This document shows, one piece after another, positions 12,580 to 26,226 of a DNA stretch of 64,000 nucleotides (the first letter of the stretch is position 1; each line of letters opens with the position of its first letter). The position numbers and the translations under genes were made by a program. The notes under the pieces were generated by a model that made no database searches, had not been told where the DNA came from, and worked only from the letters and a program-made list of their open reading frames with translations. Source of the DNA: Skeletonema tropicum (taxonomy: Eukaryota; Bacillariophyta; Thalassiosirophyceae; Thalassiosirales; Thalassiosiraceae); contig CM074131.1 in the NCBI GenBank assembly GCA_037178625.1, positions 1,178,001 to 1,242,000 of the forward strand, given 5' to 3'.

Positions 12580-14211
12580 ATGCGTTCACACAATTCATCG
12601 CCAATACTAACACCATTGTTAGTTACATCGGCGTCTGCCGTTGTTGCACTGTCATTCTTTGCTGCTTCGATTTTGCGTCGGAAATCATCCAGAGCAAGCT
12701 CAACTCGACCATCATCAAACGATGCAGTTATAAACGGAGGATATCAATCACTCATCGGTGACACGCCGTTGCTGTATCTGCCTCATATATCATCATTGTT
12801 AAATAATAATGTTAAAATCTATGTCAAAATGGAATGCTCAAATCCTGGTGGCACGGGGAAGGACCGAGCAGCAAGGAGCATGATTTTGCGTGCGGAAGAA
12901 AACGGAGAGCTGCCTCCTCCGTACACAGTTTCAATGAATGAAAATACAGCCGGGAGAACGGCAACAAATATTATTACCAGTGCACCGAGCACAACAGATA
13001 ACGATCATTCAAATATTCCAGTTGATATCCATGCTGCTATTGTTACAGCTCTAGAAAATACAAAAACTCACGGAATACTGATAGAAGGCACATCAGGATC
13101 TACTGGAATATCCTTAGCATCGTTAGCGTGTACTCGTGGTCACGGGATCATTGTTGCAATGCCAGATGATCAATCGAATCAAAAAAAGGAGTTCTTGGAG
13201 AAGTTGGGTTGTGGTGTGGTAGTAGTAAAGAATTGCAGCATCAGCAATCCCGGTCACTATGTAAATGTTGCTCGGAGGATATGGGAGTGGTTGAACGTAG
13301 AACGAAGATATGATGACTATTATTGGTCTAAGGTGGTGAATCCTGCTGGGGATGATACATTGAATGGACGAAACAAATCATCTCCACCAAGATTGATACG
13401 AGCTGCATTCATGAACCAATTTGAGAATCTGGCTAATGTCACTTCGCACTACACGTCAACCGGGCCAGAGATCTATTCACAATTAGATGGCAAAGTCGAC
13501 GCGTTCATTATGTCAGCTGGAACTGGTGGGACATTAGTTGGAGTAGGAGCTTATCTGAAAGAGCGTTGGTTTGAAAGTATACAACATAAGCATCGTATGC
13601 AGTCACAATCTCCACCCAGAATAATTCTTGTTGATCCACCAGGATCCTCGCTTTTCAACAAGATTAAATTTGGAGTTGCATATTCATCGCAACAATCCGA
13701 ACAAAAGCTCCGCAGACATCGATATGATACACTTGCTGAAGGCATCGGTCTAGACCGAATTACGGCCAACTTTGCCTTAGGTTGTGAGACGATAAGTTGG
13801 GAGAAGAAGGCGTTTGCGAAGCGTATAAATGAGGCGTCAAAAGATCAACACTATCAACAAATATCGAGAGATAGCTCATCGTCAATATTTCAATCTAAAA
13901 TCATCGACGATGCACTGTTAATCAGTGACCAACAAGCTGTACACATGGCTCACTATCTCCTCCGTCACGAGGGGCTATTTGTTGGCTCAAGCTCGGCCAT
14001 GAATGTCGCAGGCGCTCTTATTGTCGCATCAGAAATGCCGGAGGGCTCAAACATTGTTACTGTGGTGTGTGATGGAGGTCAGAGACACACGAGTAGATTT
14101 TGGAACAAAGATTTTGTAGTGAATGAGTGGGGATTGAAATGGCCAGGTGACAATGTGACTGATCCACTTGAGCATGATATAATGCACCAGCTTGGCCAAA
14201 AGGCAAAATAA
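12580..14211 (+). CDS. membrane-anchored cysteine synthase-like PLP enzyme
   Basis: A single exon of 543 residues in the fold-type II PLP family (cysteine synthase / cystathionine beta-synthase). An N-terminal hydrophobic helix (about residues 12-32) followed by RRK suggests anchoring in a membrane, as in yeast Mcy1 (YGR012W) on the mitochondrial outer membrane. Family motifs are in order: GDTPLLYL (~62), NPGGTGKDRAA with the Schiff-base Lys (~93), the phosphate-interacting GTSGSTG loop (~168), SAGTGGTLVG (~310), GSSSAMN (~468) and a DGGQRHTSRFWN end typical of the fungal Mcy1-like group. Two low-complexity insertions (about 120-150 and 430-450) lengthen it beyond the usual ~320-400. The expected reaction is O-acetylserine sulfhydrylase-type or a related beta-replacement; the substrate is not proven. 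Confidence 0.85.
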   Translation: MRSHNSSPILTPLLVTSASAVVALSFFAASILRRKSSRASSTRPSSNDAVINGGYQSLIGDTPLLYLPHISSLLNNNVKIYVKMECSNPGGTGKDRAARSMILRAEENGELPPPYTVSMNENTAGRTATNIITSAPSTTDNDHSNIPVDIHAAIVTALENTKTHGILIEGTSGSTGISLASLACTRGHGIIVAMPDDQSNQKKEFLEKLGCGVVVVKNCSISNPGHYVNVARRIWEWLNVERRYDDYYWSKVVNPAGDDTLNGRNKSSPPRLIRAAFMNQFENLANVTSHYTSTGPEIYSQLDGKVDAFIMSAGTGGTLVGVGAYLKERWFESIQHKHRMQSQSPPRIILVDPPGSSLFNKIKFGVAYSSQQSEQKLRRHRYDTLAEGIGLDRITANFALGCETISWEKKAFAKRINEASKDQHYQQISRDSSSSIFQSKIIDDALLISDQQAVHMAHYLLRHEGLFVGSSSAMNVAGALIVASEMPEGSNIVTVVCDGGQRHTSRFWNKDFVVNEWGLKWPGDNVTDPLEHDIMHQLGQKAK

Positions 14212-14314
14212 AAGTAACAACTTTGGAGAGGCGTGATACTTCTTCTATCTACTCACAGTGCATACTACTGCATACTCAGTGCATACACTACCTTCATCAT
14301 CTTCCTAGCATGAG

Positions 14315-14728
14315 TTATGTCTGTCCAGTAACTCGTCTTAATTCTGCCATCACACTTTCGGAATCATCCACCTCAAGCACAAGCTCATTATATCGCTCAT
14401 TCTTCAACACTACGACGATAACATTCCCATAAACTGCTGCCTTCTTGTTATGAACATTCCAAAAGACAACTTTGTTTCTATTCCATTCCACGAACGTCCC
14501 TACAATGAATTGTTTACCGTACCGAAACCCAACAGCTCGACTCATACCGAGGCGTTGTCTATCCTCGATGATTGTTTTTTCGGCATATCGTACTGATTCG
14601 ATGTGTTCTATCGGTATTTTTATTTTGCTTTCTAGAGTTAGTATCTTGTCAAATCCTTTTACTTTGATATTGAGCTTGTCTTGATCAGGCTCAGATGAAC
14701 CTACAGGTATCTCTAATTGAACCACCAT
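14315..14728 (-). CDS. small conserved protein resembling a bacterial family
   Basis: 137 residues, intact. The order of features (a basic beta-strand start, IPIEHIESVRYAEK, a GTFVEWNRNKVVFWNVHNK core, then VVVVLKNERYNELVLEVDD) resembles a widespread bacterial family of small beta-rich, PH-like proteins of unknown function. In those proteins a G-T-F...FW-x-V core precedes an E-R-Y-x-x-L-V-x-E-V end. It has no signal peptide. It lies head-to-head with the nucleoredoxin-like gene and tail-to-tail with the cysteine-synthase-like gene, about 100 bp away. The assignment comes from memory of the family pattern, not a search. Confidence 0.6.
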   Translation of the reverse strand: MVVQLEIPVGSSEPDQDKLNIKVKGFDKILTLESKIKIPIEHIESVRYAEKTIIEDRQRLGMSRAVGFRYGKQFIVGTFVEWNRNKVVFWNVHNKKAAVYGNVIVVVLKNERYNELVLEVDDSESVMAELRRVTGQT

Positions 14729-15113
14729 TCTTACGAGTTTATGACGTGACTATTTGCATCATTTGGTTCCTCCACGCTCTGAAGTATTTGAATGGCGGGC
14801 GTTATGCTACTGTAGTATCTGGCTGGCATGGGCATGCCGAAGATGTTGTTGTGAAGATGTTGTAGAAGATGACGAGGTGGGGTGTGACTGTGTGTGGGGC
14901 TTGTTCTGTGTGACAGTACAGGCCGTCCGAAAGTCCAAAGAAAGCTAGTGCCGTGCGTCGATAGCTAAAGAAGAAAGAAGGTTTGATGAAGAGGAAAGAA
15001 GCTTCATTGCAAAAATAATATGGAGATAGAATTATTACTCTGCTAGCTCTGCAGTCAGCAGATACTTTGACCTGCAGCGGACCGCAAGCCAAGTTGTAGA
15101 ACATTCATAGACG

Positions 15114-15689
15114 ATGTCATGGGTACGAGGGCTTTGGGTAGGTTACAACTGGCGTAACATTCTTGCCAATCTCTCACTTCATCCAGGAGATTCAGAACAA
15201 CATGAAGGTAAGGATGTTATCAGCGGCGCCGGTATCCTTCGCGACAATCACTACATCGTCTTGTACTTTGGTTGTGAATGGCATGAAGTATGCAAAAATC
15301 AAGTCAACCCGCAATTGATTAAGATACACCACCATCTCAAGGCGATTCGGTGTAATACGGATAAAGATGTGTGGAAATTGTATACGTATCGATGACAGAG
15401 ATGTAAAGGCATTTGAGAGATTTACAAGCACTATGCTATGGCTCACACGGTTCAATATGGTGACAAGGAACAATTGATCACAGCCTTTCAAGTAAAAATA
15501 GATGATGCAAGGAAACTTCCCAAGATAGTAGTAGTGGATACCAGTAAGGACCAAAATGAAATCACGAACAATGGAGGAATCATCAACAAAGATGCATTTC
15601 CGGAGCTATATCTTCGCATGAAAAAGGCTAGTGACGAGAAATTGGCAAAACAGCTCCCATGGGGCGTTTCGGCGGCTGATCATGCATGA
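15114..15689 (+). CDS. nucleoredoxin-like thioredoxin-fold protein, redox-degenerate, frame-broken
   Basis: Three frame segments together reproduce a nucleoredoxin-type thioredoxin domain. The first has a beta-strand IVLYFG, then CEWHEVC at the place of WCPPC, then NPQLIKIHHHLK. The second has EIVYV...RDVKAFERF...MLWL, and the third LPKIVVVD...FPELYL. The breaks near 15335-15380 and 15445 can each be removed at third positions (for example CGG/CGT, AAG/AAA, GTA/GTT, CGA/CGT), so the gene may be intact in each haplotype. The active site has lost its first Cys (W-H-E-V-C), so classical disulfide exchange is unlikely. The start at 15114 is a guess. A pseudogene remains possible. Confidence 0.5.
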
Positions 15690-16331
15690 TCCTAATGTTT
15701 TGCTCTATCCAGTGAACTTTCGGGAGGCAGCTTTGCCCAAATTACTGGCTTATGAAGAGCACCCAGCCATCTTCATGTGATTGGAGCTTGATGGGCTTGC
15801 TTATGTTTGAGTACGCTAGCTTCTGATTGTTCGCAAGCGGTGCAAGTGGCACTATCTGATATTATCAAGTTTGTTATCGATTAGAACAGATACTTAGAGG
15901 TAACTAGTACTTAGTGGTGCCTGCGGGAACAGCCCGAGCTCCTCCTGGTTTAAGTTCACCTTTCTCTACTGGCACTAGTGCCTAGAGAGTAGCAACTAAA
16001 AATAATCTATTTATCTATCAACAAATAAGTAGACTTTCATGGGTGAAAATGTGAGAGAAAGATGCCCAGATGAAGATGGAGAAAGATGCCCAGACGTTGA
16101 GTGCCGAGTCGAGTGAAGAGGAAGATCGTTGGAGGGCGAGCGAGGGAGGGGCCCCCACGGCTCGCTCGCCCGATCCACGATCGACCCTCTCTTGAATGAT
16201 ACTAATTCCTCCGTTAACGTACTTACATCAGATTAGAATTCTTCTTGAACGATCAGAGAAGCCAACGTTCACCAAAGTCATCATAATTTTTCCAGCGGAA
16301 AAATCCAACAGTAACAAAAAACAGAACAACC
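15690..16331. promoter_or_regulatory. upstream region of polyubiquitin with a strong hairpin
   Basis: About 640 bp without a gene. It contains a GC-rich inverted repeat (16124-16182): arms GGCGAGCGAG and CTCGCTCGCC pair perfectly around a 16-nt loop that itself contains GGGGCCCC. Flanking GATCGTTGGA and TCCACGATC extend the stem imperfectly. A short direct repeat, GAAAGATGCCCAGA, occurs around 16058-16094. The position, about 150-210 bp before the start codon, fits a regulatory element, but this is inference. Confidence 0.4.
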
Positions 16332-18437
<2,106 letters not shown>

Positions 18438-18898
18438 TTTTGATCTCTGCTTGTGCTTTCAAGCTATTGGTAGAGGTTTGCTAATCCTTTCCTAAACTAA
18501 TTTCTGGTTTACTCTATTCTACATCTGTTTCTTCTTCTTTCTTCTCACTCATCCTCTAAGTGCTCATTTTTGTCATTGTATTCCAGTACGATGTTTTGTT
18601 TTGTTTGTGAAACTTACGTATTGTGGTAATAAGTACGATAAGTTCATGGAATGAATGCCTTGCTAGATTATTGAAGCGCGCACTCGGCACGTCAATCGTC
18701 ATTGTCATCGTCACCCGTCATCGTGACTCATCAGCTTGCTTTCTCGAGCAGAAACAAACGCACTCTACAACTCTAAACTGCCTGCGTCATCACACAAGTA
18801 AGTGTAGATGAAATAGGAATAGGACAGAGCTAGCGGGGCGACGGCTCTTTATGTACAAACGCAGCTCTATTGGAAGTAGTATTGAATAAAATTGCATC
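18438..18898. other. intergenic region
   Basis: 460 bp between the polyubiquitin stop and the DnaJ start. T-rich stretches just after the ubiquitin stop fit a 3' UTR. Nothing else was recognised. Confidence 0.4.
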
Positions 18899-19618
18899 AT
18901 GAGTAGTTCGGCTGCATTCATGAGATTTATGCGTGATCGTTGTTGCAGGCATTTTGAAAAGAAGCATCACGTCATGTCATACTGTGTTCAGAGCAGTGAT
19001 TTTGCCAAACGTTCTTACTTCACAAATACTGATCAAATGAAGAAATCAGATCCATACGAGGCCTTGGGTCTCTCATGGGGGGCAACTGCGACAGAAATCA
19101 AAGAAGCTTATCGCAAAATGGCTAGAGAATTGCACCCAGACGTTTCCGATCTAGATCCTACTGAAGCATTGAATAAATTTCGTGTAGTCAAAGAAGCATA
19201 TGACAAATTAATGAACAACAAAAATGCTGGTACGCACAGAACAGATTTGTGGGAAGAGTGGTCATTTGCAGTGTGGCGTAGTGGAGATTTGATTGCACAA
19301 GATAGAACTGACGTAGCTGGAGTTTCCCGAAAACGGCCTGTCAAACCTGCTGAATCACTGAAACGAAGGTGGGGTGTAGCCGCCCTAGGACATCCAGATG
19401 GTCGGGGATCCTCCTTTTCTGGACGTGATTATCTTGGTGGCGGTGAGGAGAAAAGAAGGAGTTCAACTGTTGGAACTGGGAAGAGCAAATGGGTCTCGCA
19501 AAAGAAAGTTTATCAAGAATGGAATCCAATTGATGCTGCAAAGTTTACAGTGTCAAGTAAGAAATTGTCGTGCAAGAAACCTGAAACAAGTCGAGATGGA
19601 AAACCAGACAAAGGCTAG
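18899..19618 (+). CDS. J-domain (DnaJ/Hsp40) co-chaperone, probably organellar
   Basis: 239 residues, single intact exon. A basic, Cys- and Phe-containing leader of about 45 residues looks like a mitochondrial presequence. The J domain spans about residues 50-113: DPYEALGL, helix II KEAYRKMARELHPD with the essential HPD at 79-81, then FRVVKEAYDKLMN. The Gly/Phe region and Cys-rich zinc finger of type I/II DnaJ are absent, so it is a type III J-protein. The tail is basic and Ser/Gly-rich. It should stimulate Hsp70 ATPase; the client is unknown. Confidence 0.85.
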   Translation: MSSSAAFMRFMRDRCCRHFEKKHHVMSYCVQSSDFAKRSYFTNTDQMKKSDPYEALGLSWGATATEIKEAYRKMARELHPDVSDLDPTEALNKFRVVKEAYDKLMNNKNAGTHRTDLWEEWSFAVWRSGDLIAQDRTDVAGVSRKRPVKPAESLKRRWGVAALGHPDGRGSSFSGRDYLGGGEEKRRSSTVGTGKSKWVSQKKVYQEWNPIDAAKFTVSSKKLSCKKPETSRDGKPDKG

Positions 19619-20438
19619 TGAGCTGCGCATGATCTGATGAAGGATTAAAAGGCTGCTCGTTATGATGTCAGCCATTTATCACCCCAAAAAGAGAGTTGCA
19701 TAGTAAAGTGGAAGTAGGTGGTCCCATTGTTCAATGATTGCTTGTTTGGATCACTTGTCCATTCGAGCGCATGGCACAATTTAGACGTAACATGACGTTG
19801 AAGATGAGACCAATGATCTGAATAATACGGAGAGGCATAGGTCTCAAGTGTATCGCATCTACTCTGTATAGTGGCATGTGGCACTTCCGTCCCATACAAT
19901 CAATAATTGACAACTACTGGGCACTACAAACTGGGAGACCTCCAAGAGTGTGTAGAAGAATCTGCGTCATTGTATTTGTTACAGTTTCTACTCGGAACGT
20001 CTCGTTGTGGAAACACTCAGTGTTTAATCCATCTACGTGTTGCTCTGTACAATAAGTAGTATCGTAGATGTAAAGCAAACACAACTAAAATTAAAATAAT
20101 CTATCCACTTATCAATCTATCTAGTTTTTCTGCCTATGTGGGTCACAACGACAAGCAATGATATTATCACGCCCTTCGCTTCCGACTCCTTTTCTTGCCT
20201 TGCACAACTTTTTTTCCTGCAAAAAGCAAAAAGTTATGAACTTCTGCCGGATGAAACCCATGTGGATCTCTGTTCTCTTGCTCTGTGCTGTATGTGCCGC
20301 AGTTATTGTAGTGTGCCGCCGGCCCCAGCTGCGCTTCCACAAAAGCCCCAATCAAGTTAAAGTATGAAGGCAACGTGGGTGGCCCATGAAGCGTCATCTG
20401 TATGTAAAAGAGTTATGTAAAAGAGTGTAACAACATCG
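19619..20438. other. intergenic region
   Basis: 820 bp; only short open frames overlapping in several directions, none with a domain. It contains the promoter of the MFS gene. Confidence 0.4.
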
Positions 20439-23394
20439 ATGAGTAGCAGCAATAATAGCGCAGCTCATGACGCCGCCGGATCTGGCGACGAGGCTGCCGC
20501 CGCACTGCAACAGGATGAGCCTCCATGCCCGCTATCCCCTCCCAAAACGCACCGCGACACCTCCACCGCTTCATCTCCATTTGTGTTATCGACAGTCAAT
20601 GATGGAGAAGCTTCCGCAACTAAAGTGATGAAGAAGGGCAGGTTTACCGTCACAACTACATTAACCGAGGACGAAGATACAAATTTTGAAGCAAAGGAAA
20701 CAATATCACCTCAAGTGCTGGCAGAACTGCGGCCGCGCCCCAAAGTATTGTCACCGGATGAACCGGATGTTGACAGTCATTCATTACCTAGACCCATTGA
20801 TATTGCATCCCGGCGGAATTCATCTGAATCGTACATATCTGATGATTCGTCAACGCATGAGGAGCTTAGTCCTGATCGCAAGAACTCGGAACTAGAAATA
20901 TCACCAGATATTAACATGACGTATTCGCCTGAACACCATCCACATTTGGTTGGCAGATTGTTGAATCAATCTCCAGGCAAACAATCTCAGATTACTTCCG
21001 TCGATGCAGCAGCAGCTGCACAATATTATTTATCTCAATTTTATGAGAATCCGTCTCAGTTGATCGGCGGCAATAACAAACCATCTTCGATGAATGTTGA
21101 CTCTGGGTCTCTCTCGCTTCCAACTGTTCTTGATGATGAGCAAGCCCAGTTCAATAATACACTGTCACAGGATCAACTTGGCTTTTTGCCATTACCACAA
21201 CGCCAAAAAAGAATCTGCTCTGAACAGAAACACAACGTGCGCCCTCCAACGTTGAAGATGAGGTGCAACTCTGAGCCTCTCTTTCCTTTAAAATCTTCTG
21301 GAAAGTTGGAAACAGACAATCTAAGCATTGCAAACTATTCGATGGAAGAAGATGGAAATAACTGGACATCTAATGCCACCAGTGGTGTTTATTCCAGTGA
21401 TAATTCTGAAAGCATAGACGAAGATCTTCCGGCAATAATGTCTACTCCTCTCGGTCTGCGCGAAGGTGAGATAATACTGTCTGGTCGTCAAGTTCCTGTT
21501 CACATCGAATCAAATACTCCCACACCAACGCATGCAGGAGGAGCGAGGCGTTTCTATTCTAATCAGCAGAGTGCTCAAAAGGTAGCGGAGTTGCAAGCGA
21601 CTGCACCTCTTGCTCATCGTCCATACCTAGATCATGATGAAGGTTTCATGCCACATAGCACTTCGATCACAAACACTCCAATAAGTACAGGAGGCTACAC
21701 GGACGACGATGATCGAGATCACATGTATTGGAGACCAAATGCAGCGTCATTTCCAGATTTGATGACAGATGATCTTCATCCATCACGATGGGCAATGCTA
21801 TTGTATCTGTCACTGCTCAATCTTCTCTCTGGTTGGATATGCTTCTCAATTGCGCCCGTGGCGACGATGCTAAAAGGAGATATTGATGCGGAAAGCCTTG
21901 TAAGCCTTTTCCTCATTGCAAGTGCTGCCGCTACATTCTGTGCACCAGCAATGCTTTCGTGTCTCGGTCTTCGACATGCAGTGCTGCTTGGTGCCGTCCT
22001 CTTACAAGTGGGTCTGTGTGTTTCCTGTGCGGCATCGGATTTTGTAGAAGGATTACATGCCGGTTTCATCATTGTTGGGCTTAGTGAACCGCTTTACCAG
22101 ATCACTCCTGTTTTCGTCGTGACAGCATGGTTTCCTCCCAACGAACACAAGGCAATGCTACGAATTGTTCTGCAGAGCAATCATCTTGGAGTATTGTTTT
22201 CGTTTCTTTGTGGTACATTTCTGGTTTCATCTGAAAGTGATATAATACCGTACTTCCAATGTATCATTTTCATTGCTTCGATACTATTCATCACCATGGT
22301 CTTCCATTTTGAAGAAGCTCCTCCTACACCTATGCCACAGACGAACATGGTATTCAAAGAAGTAGAGCATGCATTTTCGCAGCAACAACTCCCAGGCATA
22401 CCGAGCGAAGTAGCGTTGGAATTTACAGACACAAACGACACAAACGAATCTACCGAAAACATCGTCTTCAGCAACGGAAATGATAGTTCATCAACAGCAG
22501 ACCATTTTGGAGTGTACACAGAACAGCTCAAAGAAGGTGCAGGTCATCACACAAATTTCAGCTATGGCTCGAACAATTTCAGCTACGGCTCTATAGAACC
22601 AATTTCGCCATTTCCTAATCTTCAAGGAAGCTTTACTCCTCGAGGACATCATGGTCAGATTGAAGTTTTGGTGCCGCAGCAACATGTAGAAACACCACGC
22701 AACCAAAAGGCAACCTTTAGAGATTACCAAGTCTGGACATTAATGAAGACGTATTTCTCTACGGAAGGGTCTATTCGTTGCTCGATCGCCTTTGTCACAT
22801 CTGGCGTCGTAGCCAATTCTCTCATCACATTCATGTCTTACCTTCTAAGCACCTCAGGATCAAGTAAGATACTAGTGGGAGCGATTGGGAGTGCGTTTCA
22901 GCTATTCATAATGATTTCTCCTTTCATTGTGGATAGATGGGCGAATCCGTCACACAGGACACAGCTTGTTATCGGCCTCTCTTCTTGCCGGAGTTGTAGC
23001 GCTGATGATGTGTATGATGACCATGGAATGGGAATCATTTGTAGGGTTGATATTAAGCCTTTTGACAGTGGCTTTGATCGTGGGATCCTTACAAAACCTT
23101 GCTATTGAGGCTGCCGTCGCTGAGATCTCACAAATGAGCGAAAGCTCGGTCCTGATCATATTTCAGCTACTCTCAAACACCTTCAGTTCTATGGCCATAC
23201 AATTATTCAGATCATTACAAGCAGAGTCGATTGCGGAATCTGCACCAGAGTTTTCTCTACCATTTATCTTTCTCATAGCGATGAACATGATCGCAGTCAC
23301 TTGTTTCTTTGGAGGCAACAGGAGCAGCTCGTCCAACGTTCAACAGCAAAGAGAGAGATATCCTTTTTTACTACAGAGAAGAACTCCTGTCTAA
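20439..23394 (+). CDS. MFS transporter, SLC49/FLVCR-like, with long N-terminal region
   Basis: About 985 residues after repairing one frame slip at 22970-22971 (GTT/GTA Val). Roughly residues 1-440 are hydrophilic, Ser/Asp/Glu-rich and likely disordered. Then come WAMLLYLSLLNLLSGWICFSIAP as a first membrane helix, several further helices, and the AWFPPNEHKAMLRIVLQSNHLG segment. That segment matches the conserved W-F-x-x-x-E-R-x...N-x-L-G loop of the FLVCR/SLC49 group. A soluble loop of about 140 residues follows, then six more helices, the last two after the slip. Human FLVCR proteins move heme or choline and ethanolamine; the substrate here is not inferable. The FLVCR placement is moderate; MFS is firm. 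Confidence 0.75.
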
Positions 23395-23524
23395 TACCTG
23401 TCTGGCTTGAAGCAATGCCAAAACTATTGTAATTGTTATAAAATGTAATCAAAAATCTTAATTATCAATTATCTTTCTCTTTTTATATCATCTCACATGC
23501 ACACCTAAGTACCATAGAGAGAAA

Positions 23525-26083
23525 TTACATGAATGAAACTGATGCCATCACAGAGGCGAGGGCAGCAGCTGCAAGAACTGATTTAGACGCAATGAAAGCA
23601 GACGATTGATCGTCAACGGACTGCTTAGATGCTGTCTCGCTACCTACATCATCAGCAGGTGTCACCTCGGCAGCAGTGTCATCTCCACAGTTGAATTCCC
23701 AGAAAGATGTGCTTGTCGTGAGGGTTTTAAACAAATTGAGATGAGAAGTCAGTACGATTTAAACAAAGATGATCCTGTTGTGTGATGTCTCGCCAGGCTT
23801 ACAAACTTACCTTGTCGACCAAGCTCCAGCGAATAAGATACCAGCCTTTCCATTAGGACTGACTTCTGCCTCCATGAAGAGGATGGATTCAGCATCAATC
23901 TCACCAAGTACTCCATCGGCGTAAGCAAGGACAGGGTTCTTCTTCTCAGAATCCGGAGAAAGGTGAAAAACCTGCGCAAGAGTTGGACTCTCGATGTCGC
24001 TAATATCATAGAGGAACCCGACAGAGTTCTTCTCACTCACTGTTACCATGTAGCGTTTACCGCAAGCTTCTCCACTAACAATAGCTTCTGCTGCGTACCC
24101 ATCTTTTAGTGAGCGCTCATCAACCGTATCTCCCATTGCGCACGCTCCTGGAGTACCATCACCACGATCCTCGCTAAACATAACAATAACCACAGTTAGT
24201 CAGACACGATTATGGTGCTAGCCTTGAAATGAAGCACGCTCAAACTTACCATCCATCTTCCTCAGGATCATTCATCTCCATAAGTGTTTCTTGGAGATCT
24301 GGATCAGAATTCCACAGAGTGCCATTCACGTCAGCAAATTCTTCATCATGAACCCCATTGTGTGCCCAAGGATATGCTTTACAGCCTTCTGTTTCAAACT
24401 CGCTCTTTGAATCCCAGACGAGTTCAAGGTCATCATCAGTGAGCTTGTAGAGACTGATGCCACGCCCTCCAATGGCAACCATTTTTTTGATGACAGGAGC
24501 AGTGACATTGCTGAAATCAACCATGGTACTTCCTACAGCCAGTCTCATGGATGTGGCGCACCATCCAATTTCAGCTTCGTCACATTCAGCATTAAAGTAC
24601 TTTGATTGGCTACTCATAGGCGAGCTGGGATCAAATATAGCTGGATCAGCGCTTGCACCAACTAACCCAAGAGAGGAGCCTGTAAATACATCCTTCGCCT
24701 TTTGCTTTTCTTCGAAGTCACCATATTCTGGATTGATAGACGAAAAAAGTTAAACTGTGAGATTTGTGTACAAAACACGCGTTGAATAAGTCAATATCGT
24801 ACACATCCATCTTACCAATATCATCGCCCTCATTGGCAGTTGCCACATAAGTCTGCCCATCAACATTTATCACCGCGATTGAGTCAGGAGTTCTTACCGA
24901 GAAAAGCCCGGGGACAGTAGGCATTGTGGCGCAGCCATCATCTTCAATGATATCAATGGGAGTTTCTTCCCAAGACTTGAGACCATACGCGTAAATGTCT
25001 TCTGCAGTAGCCGTTTCAACATTGACCTTGACAAGAGCAGCATTTTCCTGAAGGTTCACAAGCACATACTTCTCATCAGCTGACCATTCAATCCACTCAG
25101 GTTCAAGAACTGAATCAGTAGTGTACGTGGCTCTTGCAAGGGTGAAGTTTACATCTCCTGCGATGGAAGAATGTTGATCCCAATACTCAAGTGCATCTTT
25201 TGATAGAGGCAAGTGGATATCCTTCGCAATGAGCTCTTCATCCGTCCACAAAAACGGGACGTTGGTAGAGGAGATGTTGTCAAGGTCTTCCAAATTGATC
25301 AATGAGACACTTCCTGGAGGATTGATCAGACCCATAGTGTCATCATACTGACCCTCTCCTTCGTTGGCAACAGCAAGCATCGTACAAGCACCGTTTGGAC
25401 GGGCCATGTCAGGTCCATAACCTACTTCGACCTTTGTCAAGAATTCCGGAGCGGTGACAGTACCATCTTCAGACCTGGTACTAGCCTTGTAAACAAGAAC
25501 ATGGCCAAGATTAGGATCATCTTTCGAAACAACGAAGAGGAGGCCTCGGTTTGCACACACAGAAACAAATGTGAACGTTCCCTCTGCCTTAACTACAATT
25601 GGGAGTTGAGGCGCTTCTTCGGGGGCGTTTGATTGGTCGATCAAGGTTATAAATCCTTGCTCACTAATGCCATACAAGATCTTCTCTTCCTTGTCGTAAG
25701 ACATCGTTTCAAGACCTCCCATTCCGTACGCATAGCTGACGTAGATGCGTAGATGTGGAAGGATAACATGTATCATGGAAATTATTGAGATATATCGTGC
25801 GAGAAGATAGATGTGAGACGATGCATTATAAAAGCAAATGACAACGGCACTATTATCATCATGTGTTTGCTTGTCGAGGCGCAAGCATCAGCGAAGACCA
25901 TGAACATGATAATTATTGATGAAAAATGTTACTCACCCATTCGGCGCACCACTAGTGACGTCTCCTTCATATCCATAAGAATAGTAGTGCCTTTTCGCCA
26001 GCGTGATGACGTCTTCAGCAGCAGCATGTGATGCCAACTTGGCAGCTAGAAGTAGAGTATGTAGATGTAAGAGCGAAGCGCAT
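23525..26083 (-). CDS. secreted choice-of-anchor I beta-propeller protein, GPI-like tail
   Basis: Five exons: 25937-26083, 24816-25735, 24250-24727, 23811-24173 and 23525-23711; every intron (201, 88, 76 and 99 bp) is GT-AG and frame-consistent. Exon 1 encodes a signal peptide (MRFAL..., hydrophobic LLLAAKLA) after removing one base at 26059-26060 (Thr). The body has repeated motifs of the bacterial-type choice-of-anchor I family: GPDMARPNGACTMLAVANEG, GSVSLINLED, EPEWIEWSADEKYVLVNLQE, TPDSIAVINVDGQTYVATAN, GGRGISLYKL and a final VGFLYDIS strand. The last exon ends in a Ser/Ala-rich hydrophobic tail typical of GPI attachment. It is likely a cell-surface protein; related proteins are often linked to phosphatase or adhesion roles, but activity is unproven. 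Confidence 0.8.
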
Positions 26084-26226
26084 GATGATTATTCAATGAT
26101 CGTTCACAGCAAGCGAAGGAGTTCAAAGATTCATTTTATGAGCATTGGCAAAAATAAGTACTTATGATGTCTGTGTGGGGCCTACTGATTCCTACAAGAA
26201 AAGATTTTATGCGAATCTCCCTGTGA

